DNA of 52,626 nucleotides. Origin: an uncultured Alphaproteobacteria bacterium. GTDB lineage: Bacteria; Pseudomonadota; Alphaproteobacteria; Rhodobacterales; Rhodobacteraceae. Numbering within the stretch: position 1 is the first letter of the stretch; every line of letters begins with the position of its first letter. Shown piece after piece: positions 42,852 to 51,553 of this stretch. The stretch covers positions 1-52,626 of the forward strand of contig CACMAH010000011.1 of NCBI GenBank assembly GCA_902611605.1, given 5' to 3'. Under the pieces are notes generated by a model that worked only from the letters and a program-made list of their open reading frames with translations, did not search any database and was not told where the DNA came from. The position numbers and the translations under genes were made by a program.

Positions 42852-44312
42852 ATGTCTAAAGTTATTAAAGGCGGAACTATTGTAACAGCTGATCGTGAAT
42901 GGAAATCAGACATATTAATTGAAGGTGAAGTAATAAAACAAATTGGAAATAATCTGACTGGTGATGAAGTTGTGGATGCAGAAGGTGCATATGTAATTCC
43001 TGGGGGAATAGATCCACATACTCATTTGGAAATGCCCTTTATGGGAACAACGGCTGCTGAGACCTTTGAATCAGGAACTTGGGCTGCTGCGGTAGGGGGG
43101 ACAACCATGTTAGTGGATTTTTGTCTTCCTGGTGAAGATGGTAGTTTAGTTAATGCAGTTAATGAGTGGCATAGAAAATCTAAACCACAAATTTGTTCCG
43201 ATATTGGTTTTCATATGGCAATAACAGGTTGGAATGAGCAAATATTTAATGAAATGCCAAAAGTTTTAGAAATGGGTGTAAATTCATTTAAACATTTTAT
43301 GGCTTATAAAGGGGCCTTAATGGTAGAAGATGATGAAATGTATGCATCTTTTCAAAGATGTGCTGCCATAGGTGCTTTGCCAATGGTTCACGCTGAAAAT
43401 GGAGATATTGTTGCTGAATTGCAAAAAAAATATCTAGAACAGGGTATAACTGGTCCAGAAGGACACTCATTTTCTCGCCCGCCTGAGGTAGAAGGAGAAG
43501 CTACTAATAGAGCTATTATGATAGCTGATGCTGCAGGTGTCCCACTGTATGTAGTTCATGTATCTTGTGAACAAAGTCATGAGGCAATTAGAAGAGCTCG
43601 ACAAAAAGGAATGAGAGTTTATGGCGAACCATTAATACAATTTCTAACTCTTGATGACAGTGAATATCTAAATAAAGACTGGGAATACGCCGCTAGAAGA
43701 GTAATGTCCCCACCTTTTAGAAACAAGATCCATCAAGATGGACTTTGGGCCGGGTTACAAGCTGGTTCGCTTCAAGTAGTAGCAACGGATCATGCTGCAT
43801 TCACAACTGATCAGAAAAAAATGGGCGTTGATAATTTTACTCTTATACCTAATGGAACAGGTGGATTGGAAGAAAGAATGTCTGTTTTATGGACCAAAGG
43901 AGTTGAAACGGGAAGATTAACTAGAAATGAATTTGTTGCGGCTACATCAACTAATATTGCAAAAATACTCAATGTTTATCCTAGAAAAGGGAGCTTGGTA
44001 GAAGGAGCTGATGCAGATATAGTTGTTTGGGATCCAAAAATTTCAAAAACAATTTCAGTCTCAAGTCATAAATCTGTTCTTGATTACAATGTTTTTGAAG
44101 GTTTTGAGGTAAGCGCTCAACCAAGATATACAATGTCAAGAGGTGAGGTCATTTGGGCTTGGGGCAAAAACTCTATGCCTAGTCCTGGAAGAGGAAAATT
44201 TATTCCTCGTCCAGGATTTCCTCCCGTGCATGAAGCCTTAAAAAAATGGAAAGACCTCAACTCTCCAAGAAAAGTTGAAAGAGATCCTATGAATATACCT
44301 TCTGGTATTTAG
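42852..44312 (+). CDS. hydA: Dihydropyrimidinase / D-hydantoinase
   Basis: Opens the dihydropyrimidine ring to N-carbamoyl-beta-alanine. 486 aa from the ATG at 42852, which follows GGAGGG; an in-frame TTG at 42825 is less likely. Metal site HTH is in GGIDPHTHLEMPFMGTTAAE (His56, His58), carbamylated Lys is in HFMAYKGALM (Lys153), with MVHAENGDIVA, VVHVSCEQSHEAI and VVATDHAAFTTDQKKMGVDN. All ligands are present. Fully consistent with the reductive Pyd pathway of the neighbours. Confidence 0.93.
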   Translation: MSKVIKGGTIVTADREWKSDILIEGEVIKQIGNNLTGDEVVDAEGAYVIPGGIDPHTHLEMPFMGTTAAETFESGTWAAAVGGTTMLVDFCLPGEDGSLVNAVNEWHRKSKPQICSDIGFHMAITGWNEQIFNEMPKVLEMGVNSFKHFMAYKGALMVEDDEMYASFQRCAAIGALPMVHAENGDIVAELQKKYLEQGITGPEGHSFSRPPEVEGEATNRAIMIADAAGVPLYVVHVSCEQSHEAIRRARQKGMRVYGEPLIQFLTLDDSEYLNKDWEYAARRVMSPPFRNKIHQDGLWAGLQAGSLQVVATDHAAFTTDQKKMGVDNFTLIPNGTGGLEERMSVLWTKGVETGRLTRNEFVAATSTNIAKILNVYPRKGSLVEGADADIVVWDPKISKTISVSSHKSVLDYNVFEGFEVSAQPRYTMSRGEVIWAWGKNSMPSPGRGKFIPRPGFPPVHEALKKWKDLNSPRKVERDPMNIPSGI

Positions 44313-44331
44313 TTTTTAGGCAAGTTCTTAT

Positions 44332-45099
44332 ATGATTTCTGTAAAAGATTTAGATCTTATCTTTGAAACTAATGATGGTCCTGTTCAAGCTTTGAGTAAT
44401 GTTTCATTGGAAATTGAAAAAGGAGATTTTGTTTCATTTATAGGCCCTTCAGGGTGTGGGAAAACTACATTGCTTCGCACTATTGCAGCATTAGAAAAAC
44501 CAACGAGTGGAAATCTATTGGTTAATGGTTTGTCGCCAGAAGATGCCCGAAAAAATAGAGCCTACGGATATGTTTTTCAAGCTGCTGGTTTATACCCTTG
44601 GAGGAATATTTATAGGAATGTCAGTTTACCATTAGAAATAATGGGGTATAAAAAAAATGAAATAACTCGGATTGTTGAAAAAGTTTTAAAGCTTGTTGAT
44701 TTAACTGGTTTTGAAAAAAAATTTCCGTGGCAATTGTCTGGAGGTATGCAGCAGAGAGCTTCAATAGCAAGAGCCCTATCATTTAATGCAAATATACTTT
44801 TAATGGATGAACCATTTGGTGCTTTAGATGAAATAGTTAGAGATCATCTTAACGAACAACTTTTGAAATTATGGGAAACTACAAATAAAACAATTTGTTT
44901 TGTTACCCATTCAATTTCTGAAGCGGTGTATTTATCAACTAAAATAGTTGTTATGTCTCCTAGACCAGGACGAATTACTGATATTATTGAAAATACCTTG
45001 CCTTCAAATAGACCATTGGAAATTAGAGATAGTAAAGAATTTTTATCTGTATCCCAAAGAGTTAGAGAAGGACTTCGATCAGGACATAGTTATGAGTGA
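44332..45099 (+). CDS. ABC transporter ATP-binding protein, NitT/TauT type
   Basis: 255 aa. Walker A GPSGCGKTTLLRTIAALEKP, Q-loop VFQAAGLYPWRNIYRNVSLP, signature LSGGMQQRASIARALSFNAN, Walker B ILLMDEPFGALDE, and H-loop FVTHSISEAVYLSTKIVVMS. The sequence is of the SsuB/TauB/ThiZ group that pairs with NMT1-type binding proteins. It begins 19 bp after dihydropyrimidinase and is the first gene of the transporter part of the operon. Confidence 0.92.
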   Translation: MISVKDLDLIFETNDGPVQALSNVSLEIEKGDFVSFIGPSGCGKTTLLRTIAALEKPTSGNLLVNGLSPEDARKNRAYGYVFQAAGLYPWRNIYRNVSLPLEIMGYKKNEITRIVEKVLKLVDLTGFEKKFPWQLSGGMQQRASIARALSFNANILLMDEPFGALDEIVRDHLNEQLLKLWETTNKTICFVTHSISEAVYLSTKIVVMSPRPGRITDIIENTLPSNRPLEIRDSKEFLSVSQRVREGLRSGHSYE

Positions 45100-45105
45100 A
45101 ATATT

Positions 45106-45984
45106 TTGATAAATTATTTTAAAAATAGTTTTCTTCCTATTTTATCAATAGTTATTATAATCTTTGCTATTTGGTATATTTTTACAGTTTATTTAAATTC
45201 GTCTATTCAAATAGATACTTATGAAAGACAGAAAATTGATTGGGAGTTTAGTGATTTAGTTAAAGATACTATGTCTCAAAAAAAACCACTTTTGCCGGCT
45301 CCTCATCAAATTATATCAGAGATGTATAAAACTATTTTTATGATTAAAATCACTTCTAAAAAGTCTTTAATTTTTCATAGCTATATAACACTTTCATCTA
45401 CTTTATTAGGTTTTGCCTTTGGAACTATATTAGGAATAATTCTAGCAATATGTATAGTAGAAAATAAAGCAATGGATGCATCATTAATGCCTTGGATTAT
45501 TGCTAGTCAAACTATACCTATACTAGCAATTGCCCCCATGATAATAATTATTTTAAATGCATTTGGTTTATCAGGATTACTTCCAAAAGCTCTAATTTCA
45601 ACTTATTTAAGTTTTTTCCCAATCGCTGTTGGTATGGTTAAAGGGTTAAGAAGTCCAGAAATAAGCTATTTGGATTTAATGTACACCTACAATAGTTCAA
45701 GATTAAATGTTTTTTGGAAACTAAGGTTACCATCATCTGTCCCTTATCTCTTTGCTTCCATGAAGGTTGCTATTGCAATTTCATTAGTTGGGGCCATAGT
45801 TGGAGAACTTCCTACAGGTGCTGTTGCTGGATTAGGTGCCAGGCTATTAACAGGATCTTATTTTGGTCTTACAATTCAAATTTGGTCAGCGCTTGTGATG
45901 GCTGCAATACTTGCAGGTACATTAATATTTATATTAAATTTCATTTCAAGAATAACCCTGAAGAGCATGGGTAGCCAAGAATGA
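45106..45984 (+). CDS. ABC transporter permease (BPD_transp_1), NitT/TauT type
   Basis: 292 aa, about six membrane segments. The EAA-type loop is around MYTYNSSRLNVFWKLRLPSS, followed by GAIVGELPTGAVAGLGARLL. Start is a TTG six bases after the ATPase stop, without a strong ribosome site, so translation is probably coupled. The C-terminus overlaps the next permease by 4 bp (ATGA). The two permeases likely form a heterodimer. Confidence 0.88.
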   Translation: MINYFKNSFLPILSIVIIIFAIWYIFTVYLNSSIQIDTYERQKIDWEFSDLVKDTMSQKKPLLPAPHQIISEMYKTIFMIKITSKKSLIFHSYITLSSTLLGFAFGTILGIILAICIVENKAMDASLMPWIIASQTIPILAIAPMIIIILNAFGLSGLLPKALISTYLSFFPIAVGMVKGLRSPEISYLDLMYTYNSSRLNVFWKLRLPSSVPYLFASMKVAIAISLVGAIVGELPTGAVAGLGARLLTGSYFGLTIQIWSALVMAAILAGTLIFILNFISRITLKSMGSQE

Positions 45985-47081
45985 ATAAATTTCAAAAAAC
46001 TCAACAAGTAATTGCTTCTATGTTGGCTCTTTTAGCACTCCAAAACTTTATTTTTAATGTTTTCAATTATCCAGTTTTGTTCTGTATAACTTTATTAGCG
46101 CTCTTAGGAGTAATTCGTATTTTATATGACTATTTTAACAATGGTATATTTGATTTTCTATTTAGTATTTTAGGAATGACAATTTTAATTTTACATGTTT
46201 ATGATTCGCCTCCTAATGGATTTTGGCCATTGTTAATTTCTATTTGGCTTTATGGTTGGCTAGCTATTGAAAAAATTACTCATCAAAAGAATGTCTCTCC
46301 ATTTTTTAGAAAAATTTTCTTAATAACTGTTCCTATTTTTTTTGGCATTTGGATTTTATTTGCATGGGAAGTGGTAACAATAGGTCTTAATATTCCTATG
46401 GTTATTCTTCCTTCACCTAGTTTAATTTTTATACAATTTGTTGCTTCATTAGAGACATTATGGGCTGATTTTATTCAAACTTTTGTGAAGGCAGCCTTAA
46501 CTGGATATTTAATTGGATGTGGAAGTGCTTTTCTCGTTGCTATACTAATAGATAAGTCACTTTTTTTAAGAAGAGGTTTATTACCCATTGGTAATTTTAT
46601 TTCTGCAATACCAATTGTTGGTATTGCGCCTATTATGATAATGTGGTTCGGTTTTGACTGGCATTCAAAAGCTGCAGTCGTTGTTATTATGACTTTTTTC
46701 CCCATGCTAGTAAATACAGTTACGGGGCTTTCAGTTAATAATAGTATAGATAGAGATTTATTAAAAACATATGCTTCGTCCTATACTCAATCTCTAATTA
46801 AAATGAGACTACCAGCTGCAGCACCATTTATTTTTAATGCGTTAAAAATAAATTCTACACTAGCTCTAATAGGTGCAATTATAGCTGAATTTTTTGGTTC
46901 CCCAACTGTAGGCTTAGGGTTTAGAATATCCGTAGAAGTTGGAAGATTAAACCTTGATATGGTTTGGGCAGAAATTGTTGTAGCCGCAATTGTTGGCTCT
47001 GCAAGCTATGGTGTTATAAGTTTTATTGAAAAAAAAGTAACATTCTGGCATCCTTCAAATAGAAAAACATTAGAAAAATAA
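45981..47081 (+). CDS. Second ABC transporter permease with extended N-terminus
   Basis: 366 aa. The C-terminal two thirds is a BPD_transp_1 permease (ILPSPSLIFIQFVASLETLW, then GYLIGCGSAFLVAILIDKSL, and the EAA loop around YASSYTQSLIKMRLPAAAPF). The first 100 residues add about three membrane helices not found in most SsuC/TauC proteins. Partner of the permease just upstream. The 13-bp gap to the binding-protein gene carries AAGGAG. Confidence 0.88.
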   Translation: MNKFQKTQQVIASMLALLALQNFIFNVFNYPVLFCITLLALLGVIRILYDYFNNGIFDFLFSILGMTILILHVYDSPPNGFWPLLISIWLYGWLAIEKITHQKNVSPFFRKIFLITVPIFFGIWILFAWEVVTIGLNIPMVILPSPSLIFIQFVASLETLWADFIQTFVKAALTGYLIGCGSAFLVAILIDKSLFLRRGLLPIGNFISAIPIVGIAPIMIMWFGFDWHSKAAVVVIMTFFPMLVNTVTGLSVNNSIDRDLLKTYASSYTQSLIKMRLPAAAPFIFNALKINSTLALIGAIIAEFFGSPTVGLGFRISVEVGRLNLDMVWAEIVVAAIVGSASYGVISFIEKKVTFWHPSNRKTLEK

Positions 47082-47094
47082 AGGAGAAAAATTA

Positions 47095-48087
47095 ATGAAA
47101 AAATATTTACTAAGTATTTTGAGCTTTTTTATCTTTGTATCTGCAAGTGTTGTTGCATCAGCCGCTGATAAAGTGACACTTCAACTGCAATGGTTTACAC
47201 AAGCTCAATTCGCAGGTTATTATGTAGCTCTTGATAATGGATATTATTCTGCTGAAGGCCTTGATGTAACAATTAAACCAGGTGGAGTTGATATCTCACC
47301 ACCACAAGTTATGGCAGCTGGTGGTGCTGACGTAATGCTAAATTGGATGCCATCAGCTCTTTCAGCTAGAGAAAATGGTGTTCCATTAGTTAATATTGCT
47401 CAACCATTTAAATCCTCTGGTTTACAGCTTACATGTAGAAAGGAAACAGGAATAAAAACACCTCAAGACTTTAGAGGTAAGACTATTGCTGTTTGGTTTT
47501 TTGGAAATGAATATCCATTTCTCTCCTGGATGTCTAAGCTAGGGATTCCAACTAATGGTGGTTCTGATGGAGTGACTGTACTTAGACAAGGTTGGAATGT
47601 TGATCCACTGATACAAAAGCAAGCTGATTGTATTTCAACAATGACATATAATGAATATTTTTTAGTTCTTGATGCGGGTCTAACACCAGATGATTTAGTA
47701 AATTTCAAATATGAGGATGAAGGTGTAGCATCTTTAGAAGATGGTATGTATGTTCTTGAGAAAAGTCTAGAAGATCCTGCTTTTAAAGATAAAATGGTTC
47801 GTTTTGTAAGAGCATCAATGAAAGGCTGGAAGTGGGCTGAACAAAATCCTGACAAAGCTGCTCAAATCGTTATGGACAATGAGATGACTGGTGGTACTGA
47901 TCTAAGACATCAAAAAAGAATGATGGGAGAAGTAGCAAAGTTAACTGCAGGTTCAAATGGCGCTCTTTTGCCAGCTGATTTTGATAGAACAGTTAATAGT
48001 TTATTAGCTGGCGAATCTGATCCTGTTATAACAAAAAAACCAGTTGGTGCATGGACACATGAAATTACCAATGCAGCTTTAAATTAA
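47095..48087 (+). CDS. ABC transporter substrate-binding protein, NMT1/THI5-like
   Basis: Periplasmic binding protein, 330 aa, signal peptide MKKYLLSILSFFIFVSASVV cleaved near ASA-AD. The NMT1/THI5-like domain is clear (VTLQLQWFTQAQFAGYYVAL, then DNGYYSAEGLDVTIKPGGVD, and FRGKTIAVWFFGNEYPFLSW). The family includes ThiY (pyrimidine thiamine precursor) and RibY-like proteins. With a complete pyrimidine-degradation pathway upstream, a pyrimidine or related ureide ligand is the best guess. Last gene of the operon, followed by a strong hairpin. Confidence 0.9.
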   Translation: MKKYLLSILSFFIFVSASVVASAADKVTLQLQWFTQAQFAGYYVALDNGYYSAEGLDVTIKPGGVDISPPQVMAAGGADVMLNWMPSALSARENGVPLVNIAQPFKSSGLQLTCRKETGIKTPQDFRGKTIAVWFFGNEYPFLSWMSKLGIPTNGGSDGVTVLRQGWNVDPLIQKQADCISTMTYNEYFLVLDAGLTPDDLVNFKYEDEGVASLEDGMYVLEKSLEDPAFKDKMVRFVRASMKGWKWAEQNPDKAAQIVMDNEMTGGTDLRHQKRMMGEVAKLTAGSNGALLPADFDRTVNSLLAGESDPVITKKPVGAWTHEITNAALN

Positions 48088-48105
48088 TTATGGGCTATTA
48101 ATTTC

Positions 48106-48144
48106 AGTAGGGGCATATAAATCATATGCCCCTACTTAGTTGTT
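48106..48144 (+). terminator. Terminator hairpin of the pyrimidine operon
   Basis: Perfect 13-bp stem AGTAGGGGCATAT (48106-48118) / ATATGCCCCTACT (48124-48136) with loop AAATC, followed by TAGTTGTTTT. The T-tract is imperfect but the stem is the strongest in the window. It ends the preT-to-binding-protein transcript. Confidence 0.85.
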
Positions 48145-48255
48145 TTATAAAGTTATATTGATTTTTTTTACCCATTTTTTTTATTGACACCAAGCTATAA
48201 AAGCTTCATTCAGCTCTTAAATATCATTACAAATCTTTTTCATGGGAAGAATTAA

Positions 48256-49488
48256 ATGGGACTTCTATTATCTTTCTCAGCTCTGATAGTTTCTACTATC
48301 TTTCTTCAGCTTGGAAATGGAGCAATTGCACCTTTAGATGCCTTAGCTGGAATAAATGCTTCTTTTACTACCACTGAGATAGGTTTACTTGGTTCTTCCC
48401 ACTTTTTAGGGTTTCTATTTGGTTGTTGGGTAACTCCACTTCTTATGGGACAAATAGGTCATATTCGGACCTTTACAGTTTTGGCATCGATAGGAGTAAT
48501 AGGTTGTTTACTACATCCAATTATTGTTGATCCATATTTTTGGAGTGTTTTAAGAATTGGAAATGGTATTACAATTGCGGGTTGTTTTACAGTAATAGAG
48601 GCATGGCTTAACTCTAAAGTAGATAGACAGTCTAGAGGATCAGTTTTTGGAGTTTATAGATTAGCTGATTTAGGTTCTCAAATGATAGCTCAATTTATAA
48701 TTGGTTTTTTAGATCCATCCTCTTTTATAAGTTATAATTTAATAGCTGTTTTTTTCTGCCTTTGTTTATTCCCACTAACTTTGACAACAAGAGTTGTTCC
48801 AGATATACCAAAGTCACCAAGATTAAGAGTTTTATCTTCATTTAAGCTTTCCCCACTAGCTTTTACAGCTGTAGTAGTTGCCGGTTTAACGGGATCTTCA
48901 ATAAGAATGGTAGCACCTGTTTATGGAAATGCAATTGGTTTAATTAAAGAAGAAATAGCTATTCTGATGACAGTTTTTTTATTTGGAGGATTAATTGCTC
49001 AACTTCCCGTTGGACGATTAGCTGATTTATTTGATAGAAGATGGGTGCTCATCATTTTATCACTTTTTGCTGCTACTATTTCTATTATTTTATCTTTGAT
49101 TGCATCTCAGTACGTCCTTTATATTTACCTATGCTCTTTTTTATTTGGCTTTGCTACATTTCCAATTTTTTCGGTAGCTGCTGCTCATGCAAACGATTTT
49201 GCTGAGCAAGATAAATATGTGGATTTGGCAGCCTCCTTGATTTTTATTTTTGGCTTGGGCTCAATTGTTAGTCCTTTATTAAGTTCTACTTTAATAGATT
49301 ATCTTGGTCCTGCTTCATTATTCATTTTTCTTTCTTTAGTACATATTTTGCTTTCTATTATTGGTGGAATAAGAATGATGGCGAGACCATCCGTTACAGA
49401 TAAAACGCCTTATATGTATTTACCTAGAACTTCATTAATTTTTGGAAAATTTTTAAACCCATCAAAAAAAGAAAGTGACAAAAATTAG
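48256..49488 (+). CDS. MFS transporter, YcaD-like
   Basis: 410 aa, 12 predicted membrane segments. MFS loop motifs are GFLFGCWVTPLLMGQIGHIR between TM2 and TM3 and IAQLPVGRLADLFDRRWVLI between TM8 and TM9. FTVIEAWLNSKVDRQSRGSV with FGVYRLADLGSQMIAQFIIG is characteristic of the YcaD/TsgA-like subfamily. Substrate unknown. Monocistronic, between the pyrimidine operon terminator and fdhD. Confidence 0.85.
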   Translation: MGLLLSFSALIVSTIFLQLGNGAIAPLDALAGINASFTTTEIGLLGSSHFLGFLFGCWVTPLLMGQIGHIRTFTVLASIGVIGCLLHPIIVDPYFWSVLRIGNGITIAGCFTVIEAWLNSKVDRQSRGSVFGVYRLADLGSQMIAQFIIGFLDPSSFISYNLIAVFFCLCLFPLTLTTRVVPDIPKSPRLRVLSSFKLSPLAFTAVVVAGLTGSSIRMVAPVYGNAIGLIKEEIAILMTVFLFGGLIAQLPVGRLADLFDRRWVLIILSLFAATISIILSLIASQYVLYIYLCSFLFGFATFPIFSVAAAHANDFAEQDKYVDLAASLIFIFGLGSIVSPLLSSTLIDYLGPASLFIFLSLVHILLSIIGGIRMMARPSVTDKTPYMYLPRTSLIFGKFLNPSKKESDKN

Positions 49489-49555
49489 TTTTTTTGGTTG
49501 TGACTAAATTAAGTCCATAATATCTTTTAAAAATAAAATTTTTTTGTGAGAGAAA

Positions 49556-50386
49556 TTGAATACTAAAAATAATTCAAATAATATGCTAATTGGTCCTAAT
49601 CTCGAAGATAAAACATTAGTTTCAAGCGTAACGGGAAAGGATCATCTTGGGCAGATAAATGAAATTAACGTAATTGAAGAAAGACCTCTTTCTATTTATC
49701 TTAATTCTCAAGAAATAGTAACGGCTATGACTATTGGGGATCATCCAAAATATTTAGCACTAGGCTTTTTAAAAAATCAAAAATTAATTAAAGAAGATGA
49801 AAAGATTACTAGGATTGATTTTGATGATGAAACGAGAACCGTAGTAGTCAGAACAGAAAATGAAAGTAATTATGAACAAAAAATAAAGAAAAAAATTAGA
49901 ACCAGTGGTTGTGCTGTTGGTACAGTCTTTGGGGATATGATGGAGAGTGTTGAAGAAATAATATTACCAGAAAGTAAAATTAAAATCTCCTGGTTATATG
50001 ATTTGGCAAAAGAAATAAGTCAGATAAATAGTCTTTATTTAGAAGTGGGAGCAATTCATGGCACTGTTCTTTGTTTAGAAAATAAACCTTTAATATATAT
50101 GGAAGATGTTGGAAGACATAATGCTGTGGATAAAGTTGCGGGATGGTTATTTAGTACAAAAACTAACCCAGAAGACAAAATTTTATATACAACTGGGCGA
50201 TTAACTTCCGAAATGGTAGTGAAGTGTGCTAATATGGGAATTCCTACATTAGTATCTAGATCTGGATTTACGGCGTGGGGAGTGGAGTTAGCAAAATTAA
50301 CTAATATGACCTTGATTGGCAGGTTAAGAGGAAAAAGATTTGTTTGTTTAAGTGGAGAAAATCGTCTCATTTATGATGCTATATAA
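49556..50386 (+). CDS. fdhD: Formate dehydrogenase accessory sulfurtransferase FdhD
   Basis: Passes sulfur from IscS to the Mo-bisMGD cofactor, needed for formate dehydrogenase activity. 276 aa. Family motifs are EDVGRHNAVDKVAGWLF, TTGRLTSEMVVKCANMGIPT, LVSRSGFTAWGVELA and TLIGRLRGKRF. The Cys loop reads RTSGCAVGTVFGD. The first Cys, essential in E. coli, is kept, while the second Cys of CxxC is Gly. TTG start with GAGAG upstream; an ATG at 49583 is an alternative. First gene of a Mo-cofactor run. Confidence 0.92.
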   Translation: MNTKNNSNNMLIGPNLEDKTLVSSVTGKDHLGQINEINVIEERPLSIYLNSQEIVTAMTIGDHPKYLALGFLKNQKLIKEDEKITRIDFDDETRTVVVRTENESNYEQKIKKKIRTSGCAVGTVFGDMMESVEEIILPESKIKISWLYDLAKEISQINSLYLEVGAIHGTVLCLENKPLIYMEDVGRHNAVDKVAGWLFSTKTNPEDKILYTTGRLTSEMVVKCANMGIPTLVSRSGFTAWGVELAKLTNMTLIGRLRGKRFVCLSGENRLIYDAI

Positions 50387-50417
50387 GTTCTAAAGATTAA
50401 TTCAACCTTGGAAAAAA

Positions 50418-51050
50418 ATGACTGATATTCCTGGAATAATATTAGCTGGTGGGCTTTCTCGAAGAATGGGTGGTGGTGATAAGGGTTTACTTCAGTTAGG
50501 TGAAAAAAGTCTTATTCAAAGGGTTATTGACAAAATATCACCACAAGTAAGTTCTTTAGCCATAAATATAAATGGAGACAGTTCTAGATTTCCAAATTAT
50601 GAACTTCCAATTATTCCGGATAGTATGAAAGGTTATTTAGGACCACTTTCAGGTATATTAGCAGGAATGGAATGGGCATTCAAAAATGAATATAAATATA
50701 TAGCGACTGTAGCTGCAGATACTCCTTTTTTACCTGATAATTTTATCAATAGATTACATGCAATGGTTAGAGATAAAAAACTAAATATTGGAATTGCTGC
50801 ATCAAGAATAATGAATAGTGATAATATTTTTAGACATCCTACATTTGGTATATGGGAAGTAGATCTTAAGGACGATTTAAGAAAGGGCTTAGCAAATGAT
50901 ACACGAAAAATAATGTCGTGGGCTAAGAAATTTAAATGTGATTATTGTTTTTTTGATATTGATAACGAAATGACTGATCCTTTTTTTAATATAAATACTC
51001 CAGATGATTTAGAAAAAGCAAAATACAGATTAGAAAAAGGTATTTTATGA
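50418..51050 (+). CDS. mobA: Molybdenum cofactor guanylyltransferase MobA
   Basis: Attaches GMP to molybdopterin to form MGD. 210 aa, normal. Nucleotide-binding motif LAGGLSRRMGGGDKGLLQLG (residues 9-28), the YLGPLSGILAGMEWA segment, catalytic TVAADTPFLP, and the C-terminal PFFNINTPDDLEKAK. The stop overlaps mobB (ATGA). Confidence 0.95.
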   Translation: MTDIPGIILAGGLSRRMGGGDKGLLQLGEKSLIQRVIDKISPQVSSLAININGDSSRFPNYELPIIPDSMKGYLGPLSGILAGMEWAFKNEYKYIATVAADTPFLPDNFINRLHAMVRDKKLNIGIAASRIMNSDNIFRHPTFGIWEVDLKDDLRKGLANDTRKIMSWAKKFKCDYCFFDIDNEMTDPFFNINTPDDLEKAKYRLEKGIL

Positions 51051-51553
51051 AATATAAAAATGTTTTTGGTATCGTTGGTTGGAAGAACTCTGGGAAAACA
51101 ACCCTAGTTGAAAATTTAGTTAAGAACATAACTGATCAAGGATATAAAGTATCAACTATAAAACACGCTCATCATTCTTTTGATATTGATCATGAAGGAA
51201 CAGATAGTTTTAGACATCGAAAGGCAGGAGCAAAAGAGGTATTACTAGCATCAAGAAAAAGGTGGGCACTTATTCATGAGTTAATGGATGAACCTGAAAA
51301 AGATTTTGATTTCCTAGTTAATAGAATAGCTCCAACTGATTTGATTTTAGTTGAGGGTTTTAAAGCAGAGGTGCATAATAAAATTGAAGTGATTAGGGAA
51401 GAGAATAAGAAAACACCCATACATATGTCTGATGAAAATGTATTAGCAATTGCTGCAGATTATAAAATTTCAGATGTTTCATTACCCATTTTTCATCTTG
51501 ATGAAATTTCAAAAATAGCAAATTTTATTCTAAAAAAAGTTGGTTTAAAATGA
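51047..51553 (+). CDS. mobB: Molybdopterin-guanine dinucleotide biosynthesis adaptor MobB
   Basis: GTP-binding partner of MobA. 168 aa with P-loop GIVGWKNSGKTTLVENLVKN, then VSTIKHAHHSFDIDHEGTDS, FRHRKAGAKEVLLASRKRWA and LILVEGFKAEVHNKIEVIRE. All MobB motifs are present. It overlaps both mobA and moeA by 4 bp, so the three are translationally coupled. Confidence 0.94.
   Translation: MKYKNVFGIVGWKNSGKTTLVENLVKNITDQGYKVSTIKHAHHSFDIDHEGTDSFRHRKAGAKEVLLASRKRWALIHELMDEPEKDFDFLVNRIAPTDLILVEGFKAEVHNKIEVIREENKKTPIHMSDENVLAIAADYKISDVSLPIFHLDEISKIANFILKKVGLK

Noticed and set aside
48184-48212. TTGACA at 48184 as a sigma-70 promoter for the MFS gene
   Set aside because: No acceptable -10 box at 16-18 bp spacing; the nearby AAGCT/AGCTT palindrome does not help. 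Too weak to list.
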